Below are positions 45,537-58,203 of a stretch of DNA of 64,000 bases, one piece after another. The notes under the pieces were generated by a model. That model saw nothing but the letters and a program-made list of their open reading frames with translations, made no database searches and had not been told where the DNA came from. The DNA is taken from assembly GCF_024362695.1 (NCBI RefSeq), contig NC_065415.1, positions 5,311,438 to 5,375,437 on the forward strand. Reading direction: 5' to 3'. The DNA is from Pectinophora gossypiella. Lineage: Eukaryota; Arthropoda; Insecta; Lepidoptera; Gelechiidae. The stretch's first letter is position 1. Every line of letters starts with the position of its first letter. The position numbers were made by a program, and so were the translations under genes.

Positions 45537-45880
45537 CGTAGAAATGATCGATGGAAAATATGATTACGCGAAAGCCGATTAGTAATTAGACCAAGGTTAC
45601 TGGATAACATAAAAAGTATATGAAAAAACTTAGCGTGACTAATTTCGCGCACGAGCCATTCCGTAACCGCTGCAAGTCGTAATAATTGTCGCAGAAAAAA
45701 AATGGCAGAACCATTTTATCTTCATAAGTGGTTTTGATTCGTTTAGCTTAATGCGTGAACACTGTGCACTTTAATGGCATTATATGTGAGTGTAAAAAAT
45801 ACGAAGGCTTAAATAAAAAAAAAACACAATACCGGGCTTTTCTACACCATTTTCACTAACACGCTGAGCTCAATCATTTG

Positions 45881-46024
45881 TATACGGCGATACTGGTCAG
45901 TTTGGTGTAACAAAAGCTCGATGAAGAGTGGGTACCTAAGTTCATCATGACGACTTTGTTAATATAAATTACATACATAAACTGCCTATATACGTCCCAC
46001 TGCTGGGCACAGGCCTCCCCTCAA
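45881..46024. repeat. Two retroposon fragments side by side
   Basis: 45881-45953 is a family D fragment (gtaacaaaagctcgatgaag). 45975-46024 is the end of the SINE at 21179-21508 (aaactgcctatatacgtccc, ctgggcacaggcctcccctc). An AT-only near-palindrome (ataatatatataatattata) follows at about 46055-46090. Confidence 0.55.
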
Positions 46025-46488
46025 AAATAAAAATAAATAAATACAAAAAATAAATATAATATATATAATATTATATATTTATATAATATAAATTATTGGA
46101 ATAAATACATTTGCTTTCTGAATAAGGTAGACATTTTATTTCTGATTTTATTATTATTGAGTTTATGAGCGCAAAACGGAGATTTAAGTACTTATAACTG
46201 TTTAGTAGTTAAATTCATAGTCAATGAAGTGAACGGCGAAGATAATCGATATTTAATTTACTCGAGATCATTGACTTGAAAATAGTGAAGGAAAAGTAAA
46301 GGTAAAAGTCACTTGCATATAATTTCACAGGAAATATCGGTGCAATGCGTAATTTGGAGAGAATTGCATTTCATTTTCCAATTATTTGTACCGATCACAT
46401 GCCTCGGGCCATAATTTGAATGTATTGCTGCAAATGCGTTACAACGGCATGCGACACTTTCTAAATGTGTGATATATAAGTATACATA

Positions 46489-46631
46489 AAGTCATGAGCA
46501 ATATAATGTACCCACATTAGGACTCTGTCGCACTAACATATTTGACATTTAGAGACTTACAGTTCAATTTGTCAAAAAAATTAATGTGACATGGTATCAA
46601 AGTGTATACATATTAATGCTCGTGACCGTAC
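46489..46631 (+). mobile_element. Tc1/mariner-like MITE, copy 4 of 4
   Basis: agtcatgagcaatataatgt at the left, ttaatgctcgtgaccgtac at the right. The left terminal GTAC is altered. A SINE begins 48 bp downstream. Confidence 0.65.
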
Positions 46632-46679
46632 ACAACAACTAAATTACGAATTGTTCGTTTGCACTTTAAATACTTAAGT

Positions 46680-46993
46680 CGTGGTAGCCCAGTTGGAAGA
46701 ACGTTTGACTCTCACTGTAAGGTAGCAGGTTCGAATCCAGTATGGGCCTAAACCTATGATTTTCGAATTCATGTTTGGATCATAAATTATTATCACGTGC
46801 TCAGCGGTGAACGAAAACATTGGGAGAAAACCCAGGAAATGCGTTTCGGAGGTATGTGCTCTTACTTGTATTGGGCTGCTTTCCCTTCGCGGGTTAAAAG
46901 GTCAGATAGGAAAAAAACCGGACCTCTCAAATCTTCAGGTTAGGTAAGCTGACCCTGTGAAAACGGGATAACGCTAGGGGGATGATAACTATA
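46680..46993 (+). repeat. tRNA-derived SINE, second family, copy 1
   Basis: The head has A box tggtagcccagttgg and perfect B box ggttcgaatcc (46729-46739), 40-odd bp apart as in tRNAs. The body contains ttcgaattcatgtttggatc, ggagaaaacccaggaaatgc and tgtattgggctg, and the end reads gggataacgctagggggatg. Copies: 48655-48971 and 59923-60210, all plus strand. Confidence 0.82.
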
Positions 46994-47199
46994 AAAAAAC
47001 TTATCTGTCTTATAGCGATAGGTACAATCCGTGTTAAAGTAGGGACAAGGTATGACGGCTGTTCTGATGTTTGCCACCCTCGTCTTGTACCTACAAGTTA
47101 TGTTCCCAAACAAAAAATCTCAGAATTATGTTGTTATATTATGTTGTTCCCTATATAATTATGTTGCTACCTATATTGTTTCTCTTTATTTTTATCAGA

Positions 47200-47285
47200 A
47201 TAAAAATGGGTGGAAGATGTAATGTGCCTGCGTGTAATAACAAGGGTCATCACTTATACCCAAAAAAAAAGATAAAATATGCATA
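47200..47285 (+). pseudogene. THAP-like zinc-finger start, exon fragment
   Basis: An acceptor-like tract (tttctctttatttttatcag) ends at 47199. Then aataaaa and ATG at 47206 open GGRCNVPACNNKGHHLYPKK, which resembles the first part of a THAP finger (CX2-4C then a conserved FP/YP turn). The frame meets TAG about 26 codons later, before the expected second C/H pair. The only nearby donor-like site (tag|gtatat) lies just after the stop. It is either a broken THAP gene or transposase exon, or a chance match. Confidence 0.35.
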
Positions 47286-47454
47286 GGTATATGTTTTTTA
47301 TCCATGAAATTAGAAAGTTAAACGAAGGCATTTAACTAATTAGAACCTTTATTTATTGTTTCAGGTAATATCAACTCGATGGGAGTTTGGACTGCTAGTA
47401 TTTTACAAATTCACTGTAAGGTTTCAATGTAATCATATTCATCATCATCTATAT

Positions 47455-47731
47455 TAATAATTTTATTTTAAGTTATACACTTATCCGCCGAAAAGGAAAG
47501 GGACGGATAATTGACAACTGTTAATTTTAAAATGAATGATTTACCCTGTTAATGATGATTATTGATCAATATAAAATTTTGGGAAGTTATTTTAAATTTC
47601 TGCCTAAAATTGACGCGTGTTCTATAAAATGTATGCCTGTCGATTGCCCGTTCCTTTCCTTTTCTGCGGATAAGAAAATGACAGGTATAACTTAAAATAA
47701 AATTAGATGGTGTATACAGGAATCAGCACCA
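47455..47731. mobile_element. MITE family F copy, internally deleted
   Basis: ttttattttaagttatacac at the left, gaaaatgacaggtataactt plus aaaataaaattagatggtgt at the right. ttgacgcgtgttctataaaa is shared with 44871-45229. Part of the left TIR is missing. Confidence 0.6.
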
Positions 47732-48654
47732 ATAAAATAATTCAAAATGTTCACAAAATAACAATAAGGCAGAAAGGATGTTCGCCGAAATAGTATATTA
47801 TGGTATGTGTGTGCACATACTCGTAGCTAATAATAATTCTGCGTGTTATGGTACATCGTAGACTTCTCGTACTATCGTTCCTTACTCATGTGATTGTACT
47901 TTCAAATAGTTCAAGGACCCCCATCTCCATAGCATACAATGAGTAGATAAATCGAAATAAATGTGAACGAACGTACATTCACATGCTCACACGATGCGAA
48001 CCAATTTACTTGAAATATCACTAAACTTAGAAAATAATCATTACTTAATTTTAGACTAGTGGCGTAGAACGTACTATTTTTAGTTCTTGCACTGAATTAA
48101 AATATAACATTATTATATTATTTAAACGTTTATATTTATACTAACTACCTTTAGGTGAAATATTATATTATATTACTACGAAGTCGTAAAAACGTTACCA
48201 GTACTTACGGAAGTGATTTCGCCTTTTATTATCATTATCACTGTAAACACAAATTATAATAAAAGTAATTACTTACTATGCATGAATTTCCTCACTTCAT
48301 ACTTCATGTCTAAGCATAAACAATACAAAATAAAATGAAATAATTCCTATGTTTGTGCATAACATTTTAAATATGTTGCATTCCTAATCTAAACTCCCTT
48401 GATTAGGGCCATGTAATTTAAATTATTTAAAACTAATCAATATTCGCTCCATCTTCATTAAGTAAACATGCGACCGTGACATAAAGTAATTATCGGATAC
48501 CCATTTGGTCGACACAGATACCTTTTCCATTCCCCTGAGTGCATCGTTTTTTTATCTGTATGAAAATAAACCATAGTGTTTGATGAATTAAAGAAATGAC
48601 TAATGTAAAAAATGTTTTACTTTTGGTGCCTAGACTATGAAAAGGGCTCAAAAA
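47732..48654. other. No gene seen
   Basis: No supported feature. Confidence 0.4.
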
Positions 48655-48971
48655 AGCCGCGGTAGAACGCTTGCCGCTCACTTTGAGGTCGCAGGTTCGA
48701 ATCCAGTACAGCATTGTCGAATTTGTTTTCGAATTCATGTTTGGATCATAAATGATTATCACGTGTTCATCGTGAGGAAACCCACATTCCCGAGAAATGC
48801 ATTTTTGGAGGTTGTGTGACCTAACCTCAGTAGTGGGCTGGTTTTCGCTTCACAGGTTAGAAGGTCAGACAGATAGTCACTTCTGTAAAAAAACCGGACC
48901 TGTCTCAGAAATCTTCAGGTTAGGTAAGCGGACCCTGTGGAAAAACGGGATAATGCTAGGGAGATGATGAC
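48655..48971 (+). repeat. tRNA-derived SINE, second family, copy 2
   Basis: B box ggttcgaatccagt at 48693-48706, then ttcgaattcatgtttggatc, ccacattcccgagaaatgc, aaaccggacctgtctcag and gggataatgctagggagatg. The A-box side is decayed (agccgcggtagaacgcttg), with a deletion in the head. Confidence 0.78.
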
Positions 48972-51930
48972 TAAGAAGCCTTCTTCCAAGTCATCAGCAC
49001 CCCAGTAACACATTAGTACTAAGCAAACTTTACCTGGCTGTAAAAAAGAAAGTATTTGTTTTGAATTAGTGGTGAATCTCATTAATAGTGGTTGCTAGCG
49101 AAGGGTGATTCCAAATCTCATGCATTTTAAGCTGGGTGATTTTTTAAGAAGGACCTACCTTTGAGATTATCTATGTACTTAACTAAACTAAAGTAACCTA
49201 TTCAATAATATAATATATTTGTCAACAGTCGTAAAACAAAAGAAGGCTACGAATTCCTGCTTATCTTTTGAATTCACATTCAAAATATACAAACAAGTTA
49301 ATGCTTATTTATAAAAAAAAACTAGAGCGCAATTCGCTTAACTATGAACGGATGCTCATTTGGCCCGACTCTCCTTATCTGAGGATGCACTTAATTACAC
49401 CAATTCACTTCACCTCGGATTTCATACTGGATAAACACTTCACAAAGGAGGTTAACAAATTAATAGCACGTTACTTTAAACTCGGTTTCTACACAAATCA
49501 AGGTTATGAGTAACATTTGTATGGTAGATATTACATTTCTCTGTGAAATGATATGGTTTTAGCGCGTTTATGAAATGTAGACTGTACATTTTGCATGAGA
49601 ATTAGCAAGCGAAAAGCAACAATGAATTCTTTCGAAACTTTCCGAAGTAGTTTTGGTCTTTTCCTGTTTCCAATTGTATACGTACTTAGGTATCTTTGTC
49701 TTATTATTTTTTATTAAATTCCGCCTACTTCAAGAACAAAATTTTGGAATAAATTTTCGAATTTCGAATAAAATAACTAGCAGAAGCAATGGTTCGAAAA
49801 GAAAAATAGGTATTTTTCCTTTACCTTAATTCTGGCGTAAATAAACATTGATATTCAATATCAGCAATATTTCAATCTATCAATGCAAACACTGATATTA
49901 TATAGAACTGAGATGTCAACACCTTATTCAATGAAGTTTTACTGAGGTCATCAGATACTATAATTCTCCAATCTCAATAGTGGTATCAATGGACAATCGC
50001 CCGTAAATTATGTAATACTGTAGTTCTATGAGTAAATTATTGACATTTAAGGTAATCGTCCCGTGGTTACAGCTTTGTAGAGATAGCATCAAATAATGTT
50101 GACAATCAGTACATAATTAAAGTGACAGATATGGAAATAGTTGAAAGAAGTTTTTATAATACACTTCTCATCAAAAAATAAAAAATAAAGACCCTGCAAA
50201 TCTAGGTTTCGTAAAGGTTAAACAGAAAAATGTTAAATACGAGTATTAAGAATAAAAAAGTAATATCATTTTATACTGGCTATTTTCAGGTTTTTAATTC
50301 TAAGATAAATTAATGTTCCAAATTCAAATTTAAAATTGAATTTAAGTCGTGTTTGTTGTTGAGGAACACAAATTGGGAACTATTTAGATTTTTTATGAGA
50401 AGTATATTATTTGTGTATTCATGGGTACTCTACCTACGTATTATCAGAATTTATTCGAACTGTATCTGTCGTTTTATTACTTAAACACTAGTATACCCTA
50501 GCAAAAAAGCGCATACATAACAAAAATGTAAATATATTAAATATAGACTAAATAGTATATATCCTCATAGCATACCTCCCCTCAATCAACCGGAGGGCGT
50601 AAAATAAGAAGCTGTTATATTGTTAAGAAAATAAAAATATATAAAAATAATATATCTGCTGGAAAACAAAACTCCTTCTTGATGTAACACTTTTTAGAAC
50701 TTTCAAATTAAAATAAAATGAACTTTATGTCTTCTTGCAAATGCTCCGTTAACTCATATTCAAATTCATCTAGATTGAGATATAAATATTATGGTGGTAG
50801 CTGTACAGCTGGTGGTGACGCGTGATCCTCGCGACATTCAACATTCAACTCCTGACCTATGGCAACACGCTTTGTTTCAACTCACCACATTTAGGTCAAA
50901 TGTCACAATTATGAAGTAAAATTACTTTTCTTATTCATTTCAATATTAATTATGATCTTGTTATCTTTAATGACATTTAAGCACGTCTATTTTCCCAATT
51001 GGGTTAAAAAATGTTTTATTTCTCAAAATAGTAGCGAAGTTCGTTGACGAGGCTTCTTAACTTGTGTTTGGTTTTTTTTTAAAATTTATTTATATCAAAA
51101 TTACATTAATTACAACTCTCCTTTGTCTTACACAAGATTTTTATAATTATAGGCACTTAAGGTTATAATTTAGGTTAGACAGAGATGCAGCGATCGCAAG
51201 TTCATAATAGTGAAAAAGAAGTTGTTACTTCATCTATCACCTTATCATCTTCTGTCGTATGAGTTATAGGCCGAGGACCGACTGGTCTGTTCTTTTATTG
51301 TCTTATAAAGACCTAGTCAGGTCCCTAATATCATCAAATGATTATATTTTGCAAAAAAAATATAACTGAAACCTATCAATAATTAAATACTAGATTACAA
51401 AAGTTTCCTCCAAATACCTACACCGAAATAGAATCAACAACAAATGCTTCCATTGTCACTCTCTCGATGCTTTTAAGCTATTTCCTAAAAAAAGTAGACC
51501 AAACGAAAAAAAAAAACAATCATAATATCTGCCTTGTAAACGTGGCTAAAACCTCCAGTTTTAAAAAGCAGATAACATCAACTCTTGCGCCTATGAGTAA
51601 GTAGGTATGTCGTAAACATTATTCACAGGCCTTGAAAGATTGAACTTTATCCTCGACTACACCCATTGTTATTATTTTATTAACAAAATAGATCAAATAG
51701 CTACAAAATTATTACTATTACTAAACTTTATTCTCAAGATATTTTGAAAGGCACTCGTAAACTGGAAGTAGTATTTACGTTGTCTTTGCGACGTTATAGA
51801 AACAATGATAAATTATAATTTGCTCTATGTTTCATTATGTTGATGACAGGTAGATACGCCTGTACTTGTCACAGAGCAACACGGACCTCCGCGGACTTGC
51901 ATAATAGAGTCACATATTAATTTTAAATTC
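48972..51930. other. No supported gene; one ORF of note and a SINE scrap
   Basis: A frame at 49268-49513 (81 codons, no ATG before codon 12) has balanced codon use for this region, including RMLIWPDSPYLRMHLITPIH and LDKHFTKEVNKLIARYFKLG. I do not recognise it; a divergent exon is possible. A SINE scrap (cctcccctcaatcaaccgga) is at about 50576-50598. The rest is AT-rich and empty. Confidence 0.35.
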
Positions 51931-52240
51931 AGAATTGAGGAGATCTGTAGGAGAACTAAATTCACCGACATAGCTCGGAGAATTGCCAAGCTGAAGTGGC
52001 AGTGGGCAGGACACATAGCGAGGAGAACCGATGGCCGCTGGGGCGAAAAGGTTCTCGAATGGCGACCACGGGTCGGATGACGCTCAGTGGGTAGGCCCGC
52101 TACAATGTGGACCGACGATCTGGTGAAGGTCGCGGGAAGCCGCTGGATGCCAGCAGCGCAGGACCGATTGTCGTGGAGATTCTTGGGGGAGGCCTATGCC
52201 CAGCAGTGGGCGTCGTACGGCTGATAATGATGATGATTAA
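51931..52240 (+). pseudogene. RTE-type LINE, C-terminal end of ORF2 with 3' tail
   Basis: Translation from 51931 gives RIEEICRRTKFTDIARRIAK, then QWAGHIARRTDGRWGEKVLE, then TDDLVKVAGSRWMPAAQDR and FLGEAYAQQWASYG, with a stop at 52222-52224. This is the typical C-terminus of insect RTE-like endonuclease-reverse transcriptases. One in-frame TGA (52078-52080) lies where relatives usually have GRP-type sequence. After the stop the DNA runs into taatgatgatgatta, the (TGA)n-style tail of RTE elements. The copy is 5'-truncated and dead. Confidence 0.8.
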
Positions 52241-53387
52241 TTTATTTATTGTCATTTGTGAAAAAGGTCTCGTAAAATATTTATGAATTTCGTCTTTATT
52301 CACGTTTGAATCGTAGAAAATTGATATCATATGGTTTGCAAGATTTATAAATAGGCTCGTTCCCGGCAGTGGATGTATAATACTAGATACCTCTGCATAC
52401 CCCTTAGATATACAGGCAGTGATGCTATGTTGTTGTTTTCATAATTTGTTTTAAAATCGTATCTTCTAAAACAGCATTAAAATGTCGTGGTTGAGTTATA
52501 AAGTTGTCTCTCAACAGCTATCAACTCGAGAGACTTTACCATAAGCGATAGTTGATAAACCTGCCATCATAAAGTTCGTCATAATGGTTGCTAGACGCCA
52601 GATGAGAACTTATAGCTCTTACCACACTAAATACAGATAACATATTACCATGTACAATGTATACAATGAGAAACTCAATAAAATGCAGTGAAAGTGTAAA
52701 AAGTTCGTATACCTCGGTAGTGTTACTTGTCTGTTTCGTTATCAGTCGACAACGGTTAATTACTTGCATTCTTACTACATACATTCCTGGCGTGCATATT
52801 TACTGCAATCTAGTTATAGTTATTAAAGTTATACATCGGAACTGCGGGCTATTCTACTGTCTCTTTGGTACTAGATATGTATTTGGGAATTCTTTATACT
52901 AAAAGTCGATCCTATAATTAGCAGGAGCAAGGGAGGATCACCAGGTCGCAGACAACCTATATCCAGAGAGAAGTAGATACAATTGCAGTGGCTACCCATG
53001 ACCCAACCTGTCGCCCAATGGGGGGGATCCGTCCATGATAATTAGGTACTTCATATTTAGAAGATTATTGGTAAAATATGTCTGTTCTTGCAGTCCAAAA
53101 CTAGGTTTATAATTTGAAAAGCTATAGAATGAGATTATTAAACGTAAAATAAACATAAATAGATACGTTCTACTGGAGAAAAATACGAATGTTGTTATGG
53201 AAGTGGGTTTTTTTTCTTTTTATGCACACGGTATAACTAGGTCAACGTGATGTGGCATTGTCAATCCATTACAATATAGAATCTTTAATATGGTGTTCAA
53301 ACAGTTTCCTCTACTTATCGCTAGTTTGTTTGATCTTACGCCCTTTAATTACAAAAAAGAAAATTAAAACGAAAATATCTGACTCAG
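52241..53387. other. No gene seen
   Basis: Short frames of about 80 codons on both strands at 52536-52902 have no recognised domain. Confidence 0.4.
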
Positions 53388-53453
53388 ATGAAACTTGAAC
53401 CCGCAGCTCGTGTCAAGGCTAGACTAGCGTGTTAATCATTACACCACCGGGTT
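53388..53453 (-). repeat. tRNA-like sequence, decayed
   Basis: On the minus strand: aacccggtggtgtaatgatt, a D-arm-like gtgtaatgattaacac, then a degenerate B box gggttcaagtttc. Acceptor ends do not pair. Probably the head of an old SINE rather than a tRNA gene. Confidence 0.3.
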
Positions 53454-53980
53454 CTCATCCAGTCATATAATCAGTTAAATTACTAATATCGAGCATAATC
53501 TGCGCGGTAAACGAACTTCTCGATGCTCAAGATGATACTTAAGACCCAATTTATTTTAAAAAGTATTCTCTCATTCGACTAGGCTGTCAAGTAGCTGACC
53601 TCTTAAAACCAAATTAAAAATAAAACATAACTCCTGAGTTCACCGCGTGTCAATCCTCCGACCGTGACGTGTCGCAAAATGACCCACTGTGTCGAAAAAC
53701 GCTGCACGGTTGCTAGGCAGCCTTGTACGGTGATTTCTTGAACATCGCCCAGTTAACAATACTCCGGTAAATGCATCGAATCACTTGAATACATACGGAT
53801 GATAAGTTCGACCGACGAGGTATGAGAATTTACGATTGGCAGAAAGACAGAGAAAAAAATAAAAATTGTTAAACTTGTTGTGTGTTGTTAATTGTTGTTG
53901 TTAATTATTAATTGTTGTCGTTAATTGTTATTGTGTCACACACTTGAAAATAATTTCTCTCTTATATGTATAGACATAGA
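53454..53980. other. No gene; short simple repeat
   Basis: An imperfect ttgttgttaatt-type repeat lies at about 53880-53936. Confidence 0.4.
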
Positions 53981-54418
53981 CAGTGTTATTACAAAACGAA
54001 GGACTAAGAGATAAACTGGGTTTAAAAATATACAGTGTTACTACAAAACACAAACTAAAAATAAACTAGGTTTGAAATAGTATTTCGCGCCACGAAAGAA
54101 GTCGGCGGATTTTAATGAAACTAACTTGACAAGTCATCATAATTCTATGCAAAATCTGCGACATTAGCGCCGCGGCCTTCGGGACTTCTTTCGTGTACGG
54201 ATTATATTTTAAACATAGTTTATCTTTTAGTCTTTGTTTTGTAGTAACACTGATAGTCGTTTTCGCAACGGAAGTTCCGCGGCCGCGGCGCTACTGTCGC
54301 AGATTCTGGGTACAATTATTATGTCTTGTCAATTAGTTTCATTAAAATCCGTCGACATCTTTCGTGACACGTTATTTTAAACCTAGTTTATCTTTAGTCT
54401 TCGTTTTGTTATAACACT
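53981..54418. mobile_element. Nested TIR elements with long inverted arms
   Basis: An inner unit at 54033-54252 has perfect 17-bp TIRs, cagtgttactacaaaac and gttttgtagtaacactg. An outer left TIR (cagtgttattacaaaacgaa, 53981) faces an outer right TIR (cttcgttttgttataacact, to 54418). The right arm 54281-54418 is also the inverse of the inner left arm 54033-54178. Signals include gcgccgcggcc against ggccgcggcgc and tttaatgaaactaacttgac against its complement. This looks like one MITE inserted in, or recombined with, another of the same family. The CAGTG end recalls hAT elements, but no 8-bp duplication was found. Confidence 0.65.
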
Positions 54419-56034
54419 ATTGATGTATAAAAGAAAAGAAAAAAAAAATGCTTCGTGCTGCAAAATAGCAGACGCATGCAACCTAAAAACATACATACAG
54501 ACTTATTATTCACTATTTTTCGTGTCTAATCAGAGTACTAAAACGCTATTTTGTCATAAATATCATTCGTCAAACAAAAACACTGAAAACAGAAAGCACC
54601 GGAATCTTAAAATTAAGTTCAATGACGTTACCTTGAAATGGGCCAACTTTGCTAAATAGGCCGTTTTCAAGGTATGAGAATAAACGATCAGCTGACGAAT
54701 AAATCGCTAACAATACTTTTGAGTCTTTCTGCCTGTGTGTATAGCAAATTCTCAAGAAATAGGTTCACGAGGCGTGGCCTCCTTGACTTGATGATATTCA
54801 CGTCATAAGGTCGATGGGTTAGCCATGCCCTGTCTGTTGTGGAATTGAATAGATTCACAATAACAGATTAAGTAATTCAAGGCAGTTATTAAATAAAAAA
54901 TAAATATTGAAGCCCTTTTGTTGACAGCACTAAGTTGAAATAAAAAGTTTTATTCTCGATCTATTGTGTGGAAATATTTATTCAAAACGTCAACGGTTGA
55001 GTAGGCTCTGATGATTAGCCAATGTGAGTTTTGAATTGTAAACGTGGAAAGTAGGACTTCATCATTACGCACAATTACTATCTCTATGTAATACAAACAT
55101 AAGCTCACGACGATGAACTAACTGACGGTGTCTATTTTACTGGATTGTGTCTCGTTTTTTCTTTTGCGGATACAGGCGTGATGCAATTTTATATTAAGTT
55201 TTTTTCTTTCTTTCCGTGTTTTCTTAATTTCATAATAATGTAAGTGCCTTGTAATTTAACTTTAAAACCCATATTCTATGTTAGTCAGACGTGACACAAA
55301 TTAAACCCAGTATCCACTAAAAGTATCTTTTGTTATTTATTTATTTATAAAGATACATACAACATTACAGTGTAACCCAATGCACTGTATGACGAGAAAA
55401 CAATATAAAAACTAATATACAAAATAAAATATGAATGAAAAAGAAACAAAAAGAAAAATAAGATTATAAAAAAAATACATGAAAAACACAGTATACCATG
55501 TTGAAATGAATAAATAATAATAAACCTCCCCCTTTCTAATTCTATGTAATATTACCAAAACAAATCTAATACACTTTATTGCACAGAACTTAATTTTAAC
55601 AGACATAACACATGAATACAGTACAACTTAGGCGGTCTTATTGTTCTAGAGCATTTTCTTCCAGGCAACCACTACCAGGAAACAAATATTTACTAAACTT
55701 GGGCGCTTATATTTATGGATTATCTAAGAAAATAATTTATCTTAGTACCGTCTCTCCCCTATTTATATTTAAAGTAGAAGAGGTAGGTCTTCATCATCTA
55801 CGAGGCCAAACGACAATATCTATTACAAATTATCTACTTGAATTCATTGGCGACAAACACTGATTTAAATACCGTAATAAATTCATAATTGTAACAAATT
55901 AAAGTGGACTATACAATGTTAATATGTATAAATAGACGTAAAGTAATTTTATCCAAAAGGTTTATTTATACCTAGAAGGTCGTAAATTGGCCAAATTGGA
56001 GATGTCCTTAGAAAAGATTTAGCGCGAGCTGGCG
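54419..56034. other. No supported gene; one ORF of note
   Basis: A frame at 55612-55863 (83 codons, ATG start) reads MNTVQLRRSYCSRAFSSRQP and later LLNLGAYIYGLSKKIIYLST; I do not recognise it. The A-rich plus strand at 55405-55500 gives spurious minus-strand hydrophobic frames. The 79-codon frame at 54420-54659 is basic and unrecognised. Confidence 0.3.
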
Positions 56035-56160
56035 TGCGTATATGAAACGATTGATGAATGTGAAGGAAGCTAGAGAAGTCAGGATCGAAGCAAATGTAAT
56101 TTCATAGTCTCTGCTTACCCTGGTGGGAAATAGACGTGAGTTTATGTATGTATGTATTTA
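56035..56160 (+). repeat. Interspersed repeat, family G copy 1
   Basis: gatcgaagcaaatgtaattt, catagtctctgcttaccctg and ggaaatagacgtgagtttat, ending in (tatg)n. Related pieces lie at 61192-61250, 61680-61760 and 63066-63129. Likely a retroposon 3' end with a TATG-type tail. Confidence 0.5.
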
Positions 56161-57734
56161 TTTAATAGTTAAATTGTCTAGTCACAAATCTATAAGTACT
56201 ATCTAACGATGTTTAGATCTAACTAAAACAAAAAATAATAAATAAGAATAAATTTTAAATAAAACAGCTGACATATTTACCATTACATTATAGGGTACTA
56301 AACCGGAAGCACAAACACCACATTGCAAGGTAGATGACATTTAAGTCCTTCACTGAATGGCAAAACAGATAGGACATTATGCCTAATAGGTTTCTTTGCA
56401 CAGTTTCATACGTCATGTTACATAACACGCAACAAAACTGAATATGACACTGACACTTAACCGGAAGTAATTCATAATGAACATATTGTCAGATGGTCTT
56501 ATGTTGTTATGCCCTTAAATTATAATCATGACCTTTTGGCCTCTTCACAATAGGCATTGATTATACACTAAAAACTTATTATTATATTTCATTACATTAC
56601 GTAAATTAGCTTTTGAATAAGTCTCCCGCTAGCAAATCAATTTTGCTTGGTATTTGACAAATATATCATTACGCATAAATTTTCTATAAGGAAATAAAAT
56701 GGGCTCAAAGACGGAACCAATTTTTCTCTTAAAGTTTTTATTCCGTAATGAATATTTCAATGGGCATGAGTTAAAATCATTATTGTTAAAAAGGTTATCT
56801 TTGAGTCGGTCACTCGATACTTATGCCAAGTATTTTTGTAGAAATTCAATACGTGTCAATTACGTAGATAGTTATTATTAGGTGAAATGAGTGACATTGA
56901 TTTATTATGTACTCAAGAAACTATAAGTGGTAGTTACATATTGAAATAAATCTATCTATTAGAAATTAGTTCTTCTGTTAGAAATCTATCTGCGAAACGT
57001 CAATAAATTACTTATTTATATATATTCTAATAATCGACAACACCGACTCTCATAAAAATAATGGTCATATGAACCTTACGATAGTTGCGTGGAACCAAAG
57101 GAATCAATAAGCATCTTGAACGAATAGAGCGGAAGAAGCCTGCTTATTATACTGCAAAGCAAAAAAACAACTAATGACTATAAACTATACAGCTATCGGT
57201 TGACAAAAACGTGGGATGATGACATAGGAACGTCGCTTCCGTGCATTTTCCGGTAACGAGAATTATGAAGGAAGTTAATACAAGTGATCATTATAAAGAA
57301 CAAACGCACATGGTTAGTGTAATAGTAGTCTATGGTATTGGTCCAAAAATAAATACAGGCAGGCATATGCACCGCACTTTTAGCAATTTGTTTTTTATGT
57401 ACAGCCCTTAACGCTCCCTCTTGGTATCCAAGAACAGCCAATCTACTAGAAGTCTGATCTAAAAAATAAATTGAATTTAGGTTGGACCATCTAACCAATA
57501 TAGCCTAGCTTTCCAAAGGCGTTGATTTAATTAACAACACTAAAACAACGGATATTCCAATTTGCATTCTTAATACGCAAGCGGCTTATTTTACCAAGTG
57601 TCCATGAAAAATCAGGATGTTGAATAATTCATGCGACCCGTTTATGTCCATGCTTTGCAATGATTTTTATCATCACCGTCATAATTAGTTTACTTTGATA
57701 ATGGTTTTTACTTTAATACAGTACCACACTTTAA
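56161..57734. other. No supported gene
   Basis: Frames at 56699-56881 (+, 60 codons) and 57193-57498 (-, 101 codons) have ATG starts but no recognised domain. The minus frame includes SSRLAVLGYQEGALRAVHKK. Treat as unproven. Confidence 0.35.
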
Positions 57735-57736
57735 TA

Positions 57737-58082
57737 CAGGATGTTAGTGACATCGCAAAGAATATTGAGGGAAATGATTGAGACCATAAATTCTGAGTTA
57801 ATATCAAGCGGAATATTTTCCGTCGCAAAATACATGTTTATTTTTGTGTTTTTTAAATTTTTTTAAAATCTAGACTTTTTCGATGGAAAATTTCAATTTA
57901 TATTAACTGAGAATAATGAACTGAATCACCCCCTCAATATTCGTTACGGAAAATTCATGAAAATTTTAGTGTTTTTTTTTTCAGTTCCATATTTTGAGAT
58001 CGAAAATTCTACTTGATATCAACTCAGAATCATGGTCTGAATCATCCCTAAAAGTTTTAGTTACGATGTCACTAACATCCTG
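57737..58082. mobile_element. TIR element of the cagggtg family with TA target duplication
   Basis: Left ta, then caggatgttagtgacatcgc; right tacgatgtcactaacatcct plus g, then ta. The interior again holds ttccgtcgcaaaat-type blocks and a paired ctgagttaatatcaagcgga / atcaactcagaatcatgg, so it folds into hairpins like 30136-30564. Confidence 0.72.
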
Positions 58083-58203
58083 TATATGGCGCCAAGTACA
58101 CTAGTTTTTATACTCGTACATTTTTTAAGTATTTTGTACAAGATAATATTAAATACTTACACATTAGAATTACAAAAATAACGCAATTTAAACAACACAA
58201 ATT

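Noticed and set aside
57193..57498. A 101-codon minus-strand ORF as a host exon
   Set aside because: No recognised domain, splice signals or repeat match. Kept only as an unproven frame.
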